Assembly (NCBI RefSeq): GCF_000189635.1
Contig: NW_002476323.1
Span: 180,998 to 244,997 of the forward strand
Direction: 5' to 3'
Origin: Tetrahymena thermophila SB210
Taxonomy: Eukaryota > Ciliophora > Oligohymenophorea > Hymenostomatida > Tetrahymenidae
DNA: 64,000 nt
The translations under genes were made by a program, and so were the position numbers. The notes beneath the pieces are model-generated. The model had not been told where the DNA came from, searched no databases, and saw only the letters and a program-made list of their open reading frames with translations. This document shows positions 37,531-49,774 of this stretch, piece by piece (positions within the stretch are counted from its first letter, which is position 1; every line of letters starts with the position of its first letter).

Positions 37531-40500
37531 TCACTTTCTATCTTTTTTTCTGGAAGGAGATTGAGAAATTCTTTTTTTACTTCTCACAGGATTGCTGTTT
37601 GAAGAAAGGGATCTATCTCTATCACGGTCTCTTCTGTAATTTTAATTATTATTTGAGCTGTTGTTTTGATCCCTTGGCTTTTTTTCATCTTTTGATCTAT
37701 TACGAGATCTATCAGAGTTTTTATCTCTTCTATTACTATTATCATTATCATTATAATTATTTCTTTCATTATTATTTTACTGTTGATTGTCAGAATAATC
37801 TGAATCCTGGTAATGGTTATTATTATTATTGTATCTATTACTTTAATTATTATTAGCTTTATTATAATTACCTCTATTACCATTATTGCTTGAAGAGGAA
37901 TTGTTATTTTTATAATTACTGCTACTATTTTTGGGATTATTTCTGTTAATGTTACTGTTACTTTAGTTCTAGTTACCATTTTGATCATAATTATTATCAC
38001 CATTATTATTCCTCTTTCTGTTGTTATTATAACTCATATTGTTGTTTGAACGGATGCTATTGTTACTATTCATATTTTAGTTACTCCTGTTATTATAATT
38101 AGTATTACTGCTGTTATAGTTGTTATTCTGGTAATTTTTTCCTTTGCTATTATTTTAGGAGGTATTATATTTATTTTTATATCTATTATTAGAAGATTCT
38201 TCATTGTTTCTATAATCATCGTCATTATTTAACGAGTCTTAGTCATAGTTATTATCCTAATCCTCATAATTTGAATTATGTTAGGAGTTCACATCTTATT
38301 CATTATACTAGTGATCATCTTCGTTATCATCATAATTTTGTTAATTATCTTCGTTTTAGTTTTATTGATCTACATCGTTATTGTCCTAATTATTCATATT
38401 AGGATTAAAATTATTTTCATTATTGTTTGCCATTTTGTTGTTAAACATTTTATTCATTGAATTTAAGCCAGGAATCATAGGGTTTGGATTTAGCAAATTT
38501 AGCTTAACATCTTGATTCATTCCCACTAATAAAAATTAAATTAAATTAATATAAAATATAAAAACAAAATGTTAATTTACTAAATTAATTTGGTTTCGAA
38601 AAGTTAGGATTCATCATAGGCATAGCTCCCATAGGGTTCATACCTTAATATCCCATCATACCCATAAATGGTCTCATCATTCCCATATTCATATTTAATG
38701 GATTCATAAAACCCATCATTAGAGGAGCTGTTTTAGTACCTGGTCTTGGGATTTTAGAGGCTGCTAAAGCAACTGAAGGAGTAGGAGGTAATTTCTTTTT
38801 TAAATCTTCAGAAGAAACTTACTTATCTTCTCTAGACTTAATGTTATCAGAAGATTAATTATTGTTATTTTAAATATTTTATTCAGAGGAATTGTTAGAG
38901 TTAATCTATTCTTTCTGTTCTTAGTTATTGTTATTGTTGCTATTGTTTTGATTTGAACTGTCTTCATCATTTTAATATTGATTATTTTCATTCTCATCAT
39001 CTGAAAGGTCATCTTCTTTTCTTTTTTGATATCTATTATTACTTAAGCTTTCTCGGCTTTATTAATCATTGCTGTTGTGGTTATTGTACTCAAGCTAATC
39101 TAATTAGGATTTAGATTAATTTAAATACTCTTTACTACCATCCATAGACTCGTTTTCATTTTCTAATACAGCTTAGCTATTAGCTTCATTTGTTTAATAA
39201 TTTTCTTGATTTTCATCTTATTAATTTTAATATTCTTATTCAACCTCCATAACTTCAATTTAAGATTTTATCCTATCTAAATTACCTTCAGAATTTTCTC
39301 TTACACTTTGACCATCTTAACTTGCACTAGACTAAATCTAAGAAGCATTAATTTACTTTTTATAAGGTTACAGATCTTCTAAAATATTAAAAAAATCATC
39401 TTCTGACATCTCTATGGATTAATTATATTATTTAATATTTTCACTTAAAAGTACAGTTGTATCGCTATCACTATTAGATGAACTTTTACCTAATCCTGTT
39501 TAATTCATGTTAGGATTATTTATATCATAAATACTAGACAAATTATTGGTAGAATTTAGTTTAGCATCTTCTAGCTAATTAGCTGTATTAAATCTTGGAA
39601 TTTGGTGTTATGGGTTACTAATATTTAAGTTGTTTTGAGAAGGAATTCCTTGTTAAGGACTAGGCTATTAGATATTTTAAGATTAGTTTATAATTAACCC
39701 AGGATGAATAGATTGATTTATTCCTGCTTAATTAATCATATAGGAATTATACTAGTTTGTATTGTTAAATTGAGGATTATTTAAGTTTACTTTATTTAAC
39801 ATTTAATTTTATGACCAATCATTTAACTATGCAGCTTATCCACCTGACCCTAAATATCCTACTTCATCTGTATTTAAAGAAAAACGTAGACATAACTTTT
39901 TGCCATTTTCTGAATCTATTTCTTGGCAATCTTTTGGCTTGCTTATTAATTATTCATTGTTGCACAATGCATTCTTTAAATCAGAGCAATTTTGGTGAGG
40001 TAAATCTTCAACTCTTAGCCACCTTATCAAAAAATCTTCTCCTAATTTAATTGCTTCTGTTTAAATAATAAAACCAAATTAATTTATTTTTTCATTTAAA
40101 AAAAACTTACCTGTATTTTTCCAAGGTGTTTTGTAGCTGTTCTTATCTAGAATATGCTATTGCATTCTAGCTACACCTTAAAAGTAATTTGTCTTATTGA
40201 CACCGAATACTAAAATGACATTTTGAGTTTTCTTAAATGCATCAAATAAAGCTTTCTGCAATTAAAAAAATAAAAATTAAAAACCTTTTTTAAGTAATTT
40301 AAGTTAAAAATAGTACTTCATTTTTTTAAGTAGTAGCCCATATTGACTGTTGTAAAGCAAAAGTTATATTTTCTTAATTACAACTTCTTATAAAAAAGAA
40401 CCTTGCATTTTCTAATAAACTTTAGTACTCTTTATCAGAAGGAAGATTAAGATTTTCTTTTATCTTCCTGAGTTGTTCGTTTTTCATTTACATTTATTTA

Positions 40501-41440
40501 TCAGTCTATTATTATGTCAAACCACAAAAAATACATTTTCCATTACGTTTACTTTCATCTTTACAGGTTTTACAAATTTTTTTTGAGCAGCATTATGTTT
40601 TTTAAGGATTTTGACCTTAGCACTTATCACATTTTAAAAATTTATTATTAGTAAAGTTAGTGTTCATGCTATTTTGTTTTCTTTCAACAAATACACTTGT
40701 GTGAGCAGGAATTCTTTCATTGTCTTAGTATTCTCTCTGTTGATCAGAGCTATATATACAAAGTTCCTCCTTATGTCCTTTTTTGTTTAAAAAATAAATT
40801 AATTTTTTTGAATAAATTATTTTAAATTTAAAATATCTCAAATAAATGATTAATTAAGCTAAAATGGTCTCAAACAATTAAGCAGCTAAACCTTAAAAGT
40901 ATTTAGCTAATAAAGCTTTTTATTTTATCAAAAGTTTTTTTTATTATAAATCTGCCAATTATCAAAAATAACTTTTTTTTAATTGGTATTTTAATAAATA
41001 ATTGAAAGGAAAACTTTATTCGATTTATAAAAGTAAATTTATTCTCTTTAAAGTAAATTTTTTAAGAGAATAAATTTAATTTATGTGAAATTAAGTTCAA
41101 TCATGCAAATTTATCTTTAAAAATTAAATGCTAGATTTTCAATATTTATTTTAAAAGCAAAATCTTTGATTGATTAATTAATTGAATGAAAGAATGATTG
41201 ATTATTCTTATTTGATATATATAATTTCGAATCTATTAGTCTTTAATAGTTCAGTAGTGATTTGAGAATAATGAATATATATTTATTTATATATTTGAAT
41301 ATGATTATTGAGTATTATGCAGTACCTAACTCTTGGCTGATACGTTTTTTTAGCTCACTAACAAGAATTATTTATCCTTCTATGCTGATTCTGTATTTTT
41401 TGTTTTCTGAAAGTAGTTAATAAATAATATCACCAGCCAT
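37531..41440 (-). CDS. DWNN - C8 RING - YTH domain fusion protein with RS/Asn-rich tail (1,063 aa)
   Basis: Five exons (41440-41326, 40777-40317, 40255-40111, 40056-38581, 38525-37531) splice in frame. Residues 1-73 form a DWNN ubiquitin-like domain: IIYQLLSENKKYRISIEGQ, SELKKRISQEL and, after intron 1, EYQDNERIPAHTSVFVERK. Next is CxxC-x9-CC-x4-CxxC-x9-CxxC (CDKC...CCSKKICKTC...CIFC), the cysteine spacing of the RBBP6/Mpe1 RING. Then comes a YTH domain: ENARFFFIRSCNQENITFAL, QQSIWATTQ, VILVFGVNKTNYFQGVARMQ, TPWKN, FLIRWLRVEDLPHQNC, KPKDCQEID. Trp residues in SIWATT and TPWKN fit the m6A cage. The rest is acidic/Asn-rich, then Met/Pro-rich, ending with SR/RD-rich SQSPSRKKDRK. Likely a nuclear m6A reader in 3'-end processing (inference). 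Confidence 0.9.
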
Positions 41441-42137
41441 TTGTTCTAAATTATACAAAATTAATATATTAATTCTTTGAACATAAATTTAATATTTGCA
41501 CTTGTTAAATTTAACATAAAAAAAAAATTGAAGGGAATATCTATATTATAATAGTTAATTATAGCCTAATTTAATATCCAAAAATTAAGAGTATTAAATT
41601 CAAAATTAAACTATCTAATCTGAAGCGGAGTAAAGTCAAATTAAACATTTATTTTGCTTGAAAATCTAATAAGTAGATAGTTTTCATATCGAATTAAAAT
41701 AATATGCTAGTAAGAAACATATTAAAGAAAGGATTATATTTATGGCTAACTAACAATTTGAAAGAAAACTTAAAGCAATTTAAAAACAAACAATTTATGT
41801 TGTTTTAGAAATATTTCAAAATTTTTATTATCTTTTTGCTCAAGTTGCAAATTAAATGTTTCAAACATTTATATGCAAAAGAAAAGATAATAATATCCAT
41901 ATTATATATGTAAGGAGTTTGCTTGAAGATCATTTATGAACGCTTGGTTCAGTTATGGCTAAAAATAATGAAAAGTGGCCTACGAAGAAAAAGAATAAAT
42001 TAACTATATATTTAATTACATATTGTATTTAAGAATGAATATATTTTGTTGATAATAGGTTTGTTCTTTATTTATAATATGATGTAGTTTATGTTATATT
42101 TTCAGAGCGTCTATTCTCAATACTACAATTATCGATC

Positions 42138-42160
42138 TAGTTAGTAAGTTAGTTAGTTAG
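42138..42160 (+). repeat. Degenerate TAGT tandem repeat
   Basis: Five near-perfect TAGT units interrupted by one AAGT, in noncoding DNA. Confidence 0.8.
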
Positions 42161-43369
42161 ATTATAAGTTCTCTGAATAGTTTGTTAGTTATTTATTAGT
42201 GATTTTGTTTTGTGGTATAATTGATTATAATGGAGTTGTAATTATTAATATTATTTCCTGCTAATCTAATTATGAATTTATAAATAATTATTATTATATT
42301 TTTCAATCGAAAAGCTTCTTTTAGTCTTATCTAAACCTAAATCCTGCCATTTAAATAATAAAATGAGTATATCTTAGAAAAATGAAATCAATAATAAATT
42401 TTTTACCTTCTGGTTGAAATTATTTTAATTTTGTTTTGAAGAACCTTTTTTTATATTTATTTAACTAACTTGATTGAGCTTTTTAGAACACTATTTTCTT
42501 TTTCTTTTACTTTAATTTTTTGATTTTTTATAAATATTTCTCAAATTAAAATCCCTCTTCATCTACTTAAAACTCTAAAGATTATTTATATATATATAAT
42601 ATTTATTTATTTTTTAATCCTTTCTAAACGATTTCTAAAAACAAATTTTTTATAGAACACACAAACAATTTTTACTTAAAAATATATTTAAGCAAAATAT
42701 AAACATATAAATAATTTATGGCTAGTAACATACATTCCTTATTTTGTAGACTCAATAATATAAATACAATTTAAATAATATATATACATATAACTATTCT
42801 ATAACTTTAAAAATAATTTGTAATATATATATATAGATACGAAGGTTTTTATATACAGTACATAGATTAGTCAAACCTGACAGAAAAATAAAAAATTACA
42901 TTTGAATCATACAAATCAAAATTCTTTTTATGTTCTTATGTAACTATTATAAAACATATAAATTATATTAATAAATATCAAAAAAACATAAAATTCTATT
43001 TACTTATTTACAGGTAACGAATTATATATGAAAAATCATCTTCAACATTATATAAATTAAAAAAATTAAATTAATATTTTATTTTAAACAAACAAAAAAA
43101 CTTTAACATGAAAATCATTTTAAATAACAAAAAATGTAATATTTTAATTAAAAGCTCTTTTACTCATACATTCATGTTTATTTTTTCCGTGATTTGAAAA
43201 ACAAAATCTTAAAACTATAAATTTTAATGCTGCTTTTAAATATATCTTAGTCAAAGCTGAAATAAAAGGAAATCAAAAAAATGCATAGAATTTAACTCAG
43301 AAAAATATAAATTAAAATGATATTAAAATTTGATGAAAGAATAGCTTTATTTTTTTCTTATAAAAGACA

Positions 43370-43399
43370 AATGAATGAATGAATTAATTAATTAATTAT
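43370..43399 (+). repeat. AATG / AATT tetranucleotide tandem repeat
   Basis: AATG units pass directly into AATT units over about 30 bases, in the 3' flank of the HSF gene. Confidence 0.8.
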
Positions 43400-43713
43400 A
43401 TATTTATATATAAAGTCTTTTGAAACAGATTATTTGGTAATAAAATAAATCAAATAAATTGAGTGAGTGAGTTTATAACATTATTAATATATCGTTTTTA
43501 TTTAGAAAATTTTTTAAATAATTAAAATCTTGTTGTCATTTTAATTAAAAGTATTTATTCATTTAATCATTCGTTCTATTGTTTTTTCATCCACTTAGTT
43601 GGTTTATATACACCTTTTTTAAAGTTTATACTTGTGGTTACTTTGTAACTAACTATAGGCTATTTTCTTAAGTAAAAATTTTTTAGTTTAGACTAAGATT
43701 AAATTTTAATAAC

Positions 43714-46611
43714 TCAGTAATATTTGTTTTCTTGCTTTGCCTCGGTTTTAAAGCTAGTTAAAAGATCTTATGCTAATCTTTTGTTTATATCAATATTATT
43801 TCCATTATTAGAGACGCCACCATTATTCTAGTTATTACCATAAGATAAAGTTTAATTTGCATTAGTTTAGCTAATAAACTCTTCCATATCACGTAATAAA
43901 AGAGGACTCATATTAGGAGAAGGGGATGTTAAGAAGTTTTGAAGGCCTGAAGCATTATTGCCTTAAAAATTGTTACCAAATCCATTACCATTATTTCCAC
44001 TGTTGGGATTTGGACTAGGATAAAGATTGAAAGGTATTCTTGGAGATGACTCACCTTAATTAAAATAGGACGGACTAAATAAGCCAGTCTATCCTTATCC
44101 TCCTTGAGAGTTACCACTAGTGCCATTATTATTACCACCATTGTTAAAACTTGTTTGCAATTACAACTAAATTTACTTCTGACTTCCTCCATTACTTATT
44201 CCTCCTAATTAAGAATTTTAAAATAAGCTTAATCCTTAAGCAAGGCTAACTTCAGATTTTTCAGATCCGTCTGTAATTCCAAGCGGTAAATTCAAGTTAT
44301 TATTTCCACATATTCTTTTTAAAGGATTACCCTCAAACATTGAAAGATTTTGTCTACCAGCATTACTTTAATTAGTTTAGAACATCCTTTTTGCTTGACT
44401 TCCTAAAGTATACTGGTTTATAGCTTCTTCTGAAATAGTACTTTTTCCGCTTTAGAAAACATCACGTAGATAATTATTAAATATATCAGGTTTTTAAATA
44501 TTTTTCAAATCAACATTCTTAAATACATTCACAAGATTATTTATTTATTTTTCACACAATTAACTTCTCTCTTTTTTCTTTTATACAAAAGGAAGAGGGC
44601 AGATTGGAATATTTTCCTATTTAATAAATTAATTAATTAAGTTTATTGAAATTTTCAAAATTTAAGAAAGATTTACGCCGTCTTTATTAAGTTATGAAAC
44701 AGAAGACCAATCTTGCTTTTTAGAAATTTTATGCTCCATATTTGCATTGCTTTAACTATGGACACTTTCATTTTCTCCAGCTACTATTTATTTAAAAAAT
44801 AAATAAATAAAAAGCTTTAAAAAATAAATATTTATTTATGAATTTGATGAAGAAAAATTAAACTAAGAAATAAACTACAGGTGTATAAACAATATTTATC
44901 AAAACAAACATAAATTCATCAAATTCTTTAGAAGTTATTTTATAAATAGTTAATGTTAAAATTTTATTATGAGTATGATTAATGAGAATAATCTGAATAA
45001 TTTTAAGTTTCAAAAGAAGGAGAATAAAATGTACATGAGTGATAAGAGGAACTTAAATTGTTTTATTTGTTTTATCCATATTATTCTGGGTTATTATTTA
45101 AAATGTTATTTCCGTTTCCTAAATTATTGTTTCCATATTGTCCAAAGCTATTTCCCTGTCCAAGCAATTAAGAGAGATTTTTACTTATATTATTATTATT
45201 GTTGTTGTTGCTATTATTGTTATTGTTGTTTTCGTTGCTATTACAGAAACTTGAGTTTGTACTCATATGTGATAAATTATTATTTCCATTAGAAAATTAA
45301 AAATTATTATTATTATTATTATTTTATTGCATTTTTTTTGATAGGTTGCTTAAAGCTGAGTCTTGAGTTTGCTGATAAACTCCTTAAAGCTAATCAGTTC
45401 CCATAAGAAGGTAAGATTATAAATAATAAAGTTTATCATTTGTTAACTACTGTTCTTCTCTATTTTTAACCAAAAATATTATTTAAATAATGTTAAACTA
45501 TTTTTATTCCTTAAAGGAAATTTTTTTCATTTATTTTTAGAAAAAACAATATCAAGTCCAAAAAAAATAAAAATATTTTGAGTATTTACTTGAATTTTTA
45601 AAATTCTTGTTGTAAAGCCTGCTTTTCTGAGTATACTCTTTCAATACTTGCAGCCATCTGATGCATAATTCTTTCTTATTCTGTATATTTTTGTTTGATA
45701 TTCATCACTTCAGAGAGGAAGAGGTTATAGTCTTTCTTTATTCTCTCCATCTCCATCATATCAATTGAGGACATTTAACCTTATTCAGATTAATCTTCTT
45801 GAGCATTATCACCACTTTTTCTCTTAATATCGATAAGCATATTCCTAAAATTTATTTAATTTGATGAGTATTTTCAATAAAATTTTGTTTAAAATAAAAT
45901 AATTTAAATTAAAAGTTTTTATTTTTTACTTGTTTCCTTTCTAGAAGAGCCTATGACGAAATTCCGTTTCATTATTTTCATTTCTTATTTTATGGAAGTC
46001 ATACATGTTCAACTAAAAGAAAAATGAAATAAATAAATAATTAAATAAATGAATGATTGAATGAGTAGACAAATGAAATAAATTAAAATGAATGAGATAT
46101 AATTTAATAAAGAAAATGAATGATATTCTATTCATTCATTCTTTGTATTTCATAAGAAATTATATAAAAATTTTTTTTTCTGAATGATAGAAGGCTGAAG
46201 CAAGAGATTCTATTTAAATACATGCAAATTTTCTATACAAAAAGAAAAATTATTTACTTAACGAACAAAAGAAGCAAAGTTATTATGTTTGAAGTAGTTT
46301 GAAAGTACTTTCTCAGAAAACTCATTTATATTTTTAATTACGAAAGATTGGCCATCGTTATTCCAGCAGACGATGTCTTGATAATCTTTATTCTATGAAT
46401 TAATAATCAAAAAAATTAGCAAAACAGAGTTGAATTCATTATAATTATTAAGATTAAATGATCTGAAAAAAATTACTTCTATCATTTCATAAGTTTTTAA
46501 AAGGAAAGCTGGTACTGAAAGACGTGTCTTTTGAGTAGCTATGGCTTTTTTCTTCTTCATTAAAGAAGCTTAATCTTGAGCCATAGAAGACGAGGAGATA
46601 TTAGAATTCAT
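43714..46611 (-). CDS. HSF: Heat-shock transcription factor with Q/N-rich C-terminal half (700 aa)
   Basis: Binds heat-shock elements as a trimer and activates stress genes. Six exons (46611-46477, 46392-46258, 46012-45930, 45844-45590, 45459-45035, 44783-43714) give 700 residues with every splice phase consistent. The winged-helix DNA-binding domain spans about residues 31-118: SVPAFLLKTYEMI, IVCWNNDGQSFVIKNINEFS, the recognition helix NNFASFVRQLNMYDFHKI, then TEFRHRLFQKGNKNMLIDIK. In FVRQLN the invariant Gln is TAA, direct evidence for the reassigned code. A coiled-coil trimerisation segment follows (MEMERIKKDYNLFLSEVMNI...SIERVYSEKQAL). The rest is Asn/Gln/Gly-rich, including poly-Asn, with scattered hydrophobic patches that could be activation regions. 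The last intron is 251 nt. Confidence 0.95.
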
Positions 46612-48844
46612 TTTTGTTAAGGGTTTTAAATGATAACTTTGAAATTTAGAGCTTGTTTATTGCTCTCTGATACTTCTGGAAAAAAAGAATTTTGATGGAA
46701 AAAATTTTTGTTTGTATGTATTTATTTTGTGAAAATTATTAGCACCCCCTTTGTTTTTTTAACTTAGCTGAGAATAAATTAAATTTCCTTCTTTTTTTCT
46801 TTTAATTATATTAACTAATTGTAAGCAAATTTGCTTTTATGATTTTTCTATTTTATTACATTTCACTTTTCATTTCTCATTATCATTAAATTTTATAATT
46901 TTTTTCTTTGAATGTTCTATCCATGCACTTTTATAAAGTAAAATTCATATTTATTCTTCATTTTACTCTTTTTATTTTAAGTTCATAGTTATTTTTTTTC
47001 TTTTAGACACTTGTGCCGAATCCATTTTTAAATTAAATAAATTTATTACTTAAGCAAGTAGTTTTTTTTATTTTTAAATTAATCTTGCCATCAAAATAGT
47101 TTTCTTTTTATAATAAAAAAATAAAATGATTACATTTAATAAATATTTTTGATTTCAAAATTTAACAATTTGAAAAAAATTGCCGATAGTTAGCAATAAT
47201 GAATCATAAATTCTGATAAATATTTTGTAAAATCACATAAGAAAAATGTAAATTTTAAGAAATGGAGCAATTAAAGAAAATTAAATTTAGTTAATACAGA
47301 CGACATATTTTTTAAAAATGTAAATGCACATATAAGAATATTTTCATGCTTTACTTAATATTGGATATCATCTTACAATCAATAAAAATTATAAACCTCA
47401 GTATTAAAGGCTCAAAAAATAAAAATTACATCTTTTAATCAGAAAATTAAAGAATTAATTCTAAATCTATTTCTAGAATGCTCCCTTATAGGTTTTAAAA
47501 TATAGCTATTCTTGAAATAAATCTAGTCCACAAACTGAAAAAATTTTAAATAAACATTTTATTTTGAATTTAATCAAAGTATTTATTTATTTCTTAATTT
47601 ATTTTTGATTTATTTTAAATTTGATTGAGTAATTTAGTAAAACAGAATACTGATCGATCATAAAATATATAAATTCAAATTGATAATTACTTTAATTAAT
47701 ACTTTTTCTTCTTCATAAAATATTTTTTTAACAATATTCAACTATTAGCTATTGAAAATTATTTTAAAATAAATAAATAAAATTAAATTCAAATATTTAA
47801 TTTGTAATTAAAAATCAAATAATCCAAAAAATAAATAAATAAATTTGATAATATTAAAAATATATTGTAGCTAATGTATTTTTAAATAAAAAACGAAAAC
47901 TACTGTAAAATAAATAATAAATAGATTGGGATCTTAAATGAGAGATATAACATGAATACATAAAAGCTTGATAATTAAACAATTTAAAGTTATAAAGCCC
48001 CTATATAAATGAAAATTAATTAAAATCAAATGAACATAGTCTAAAAGATAATTATAAAATTGTATCTTAATTAAATATGTTGAATATTATATTTTAATTG
48101 AACAAATTTTAAACAAAATTAACAGTATAGTAGAAGAGATTCTATATTAAGCTCTAAATAGTATGTCTACTTTATAAAATGTAAATAAGGTTGGTTTGTA
48201 AATTTAACAATAATTTTCTATTTCTTTCATAAGAAATCAATTAAATTATATTTTTTCTTTAATCTAAATTGTGGTGTAGTCAACATATTTAGTTTTTTAA
48301 ATCAGCATGAATTTATTTAAAATTATTTAGAGTTACTCATTTTTCAAATAATATAATGTAAACTTAAAAAATCTTGATTCAAAAAAATGTTTGCCTTATA
48401 AATTTTTAAATTAGACATTAATAATTATTTTTATCATTTATTTTATATTCAATTTAAGATTTTTTAATCGCTATTATTCTTTTTATTCTAATTTAAATTT
48501 ATAAGATTTTAATTAAACAAAAAAAAATTTTTTTTAAGGTTTGTACAAAATTTAAATATTAATCAGTAGTAGATTAAGTAAAATATAACATTAAAAATAT
48601 AGAAATATCTTATTTGTAACAAGCAAATTTTATTAGGTTAAATATTTTAATTATTCTGGAAATTTTTAAGAAGATTAATTTCAGCATAAAAAAGTAAGAA
48701 GCATATCGTAAAGAAACATGTAATCTATTAATAAAATAAGGAATAAACAATAAAAATTTAAATCTAAAAATAATAATAAAGTTCTCCTACATTTGGTAAT
48801 TAGCTTCAAATAAATTAGTAGATAGAGTGTAGAAGAAAGATCAA
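46612..48844. other. Long divergent intergenic region
   Basis: 2.2 kb between HSF (minus) and a small orphan gene (plus), extremely A/T-rich. It must hold both promoters. I saw no exon, RNA gene or clear inverted heat-shock elements. Confidence 0.5.
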
Positions 48845-49273
48845 ATGGAAGATGAATTTTAGATTTATGAAAACCAAAACACTTCTGAGGTATATTCTTG
48901 TATTATTTAATGCTACTGATAATTTAATATAAACATTTTGAAATAGAATTTAGAAATAAGATTTATTGAGCATGATGGGTCATTAGTACCAAAATTATTT
49001 AGAGCATCAAATGGACTGATTAAATAACTAAGAGAAAATGGAGCGGAAATTCTAAACGATAATATTACAGGAGGCGAATATATAATTTACGTCTAACAAT
49101 ATACGGAAGAGGAGTAAAATGCACTTGACAATTGTGAGGGATTTCATAGAGGATTCACAATCAAAAGTTTTTTTGAAGCAAATTCTTAACTAATTTAATA
49201 TATTAATAAAGAAAATTTGGCAGAATTTCAATTTTTTTTTGATCAAGAAACATATTAATTTCTTATACAATGA
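48845..49273 (+). CDS. Small orphan protein (123 aa)
   Basis: Exons 48845-48889 and 48947-49273 join in phase 0 to give 123 residues. The product begins MEDEFQIYENQNTSE and looks like a compact globular domain with alternating hydrophobic and acidic residues (LEIRFIEHDGSLVPKLFRAS, GGEYIIYVQQYTEEEQNAL, GFHRGFTIKSFFEANSQLI). There is no signal peptide, membrane span or cysteine cluster. No family recognised. It is followed on the same strand by the AP endonuclease gene. Confidence 0.75.
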
Positions 49274-49774
49274 GTATTCAATATTTAATACCTTAATAAT
49301 ATTTTTAAATTAATACTGGTATTGTTTATCAACAATGGTAGCCAAAACCATCTATTAATATCACCAAAATCTTACTAAATTTCATATTAAATATTTATAA
49401 TTTATTTTATATTAAAAGTTTATTATCTCCATAACTGTAATTTGTGTATTTTTAGTTATAAATAACTAACTGCTTTTTGTATTTTATCTAATGCAAATAA
49501 ATTTGTATTGATTTCTTGATTGGTTTTGATTCTAAAATTGAAAATTTTTATACAAATTAGCAAATCAATTTTATCAGAGAGTTTTTTTGATCTGTCTTTA
49601 TGTAAAATATAATAGCATCCAAGAAGATTTTATTAATTTTTATCTAAATTATGAAATCCATTTCTGGAATAATTAATTATTCCCACAAAAATTGACTACT
49701 TTTAAATATTAATTTAAATTAATGATTAAATCTTTTAGATTTTCAGCTTCTAGTCTTTTAAATTTTAGAAACCA

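Larger units (their letters stand above)
41441..43713. other. Intergenic region upstream of the YTH gene
   Basis: Promoter of the YTH gene and 3' flank of the HSF gene, both on the minus strand. It contains a degenerate TAGT run (42138-42160) and an AATG/AATT run (43370-43399). The first ~150 bases past the HSF stop stay open in the HSF frame to 43567. Otherwise no coding signal. Confidence 0.5.

Noticed and set aside
37584-38003. Minus-strand ORF of 139 codons rich in Ile/Met/Thr
   Set aside because: Out-of-frame reading of the Asn-rich tail of the DWNN-RING-YTH gene, produced by AAT/AAC repeats.
44969-45292. Plus-strand ORF of 107 codons rich in Tyr and Cys
   Set aside because: Antisense of the poly-Asn part of HSF exon 5 and of its intron.
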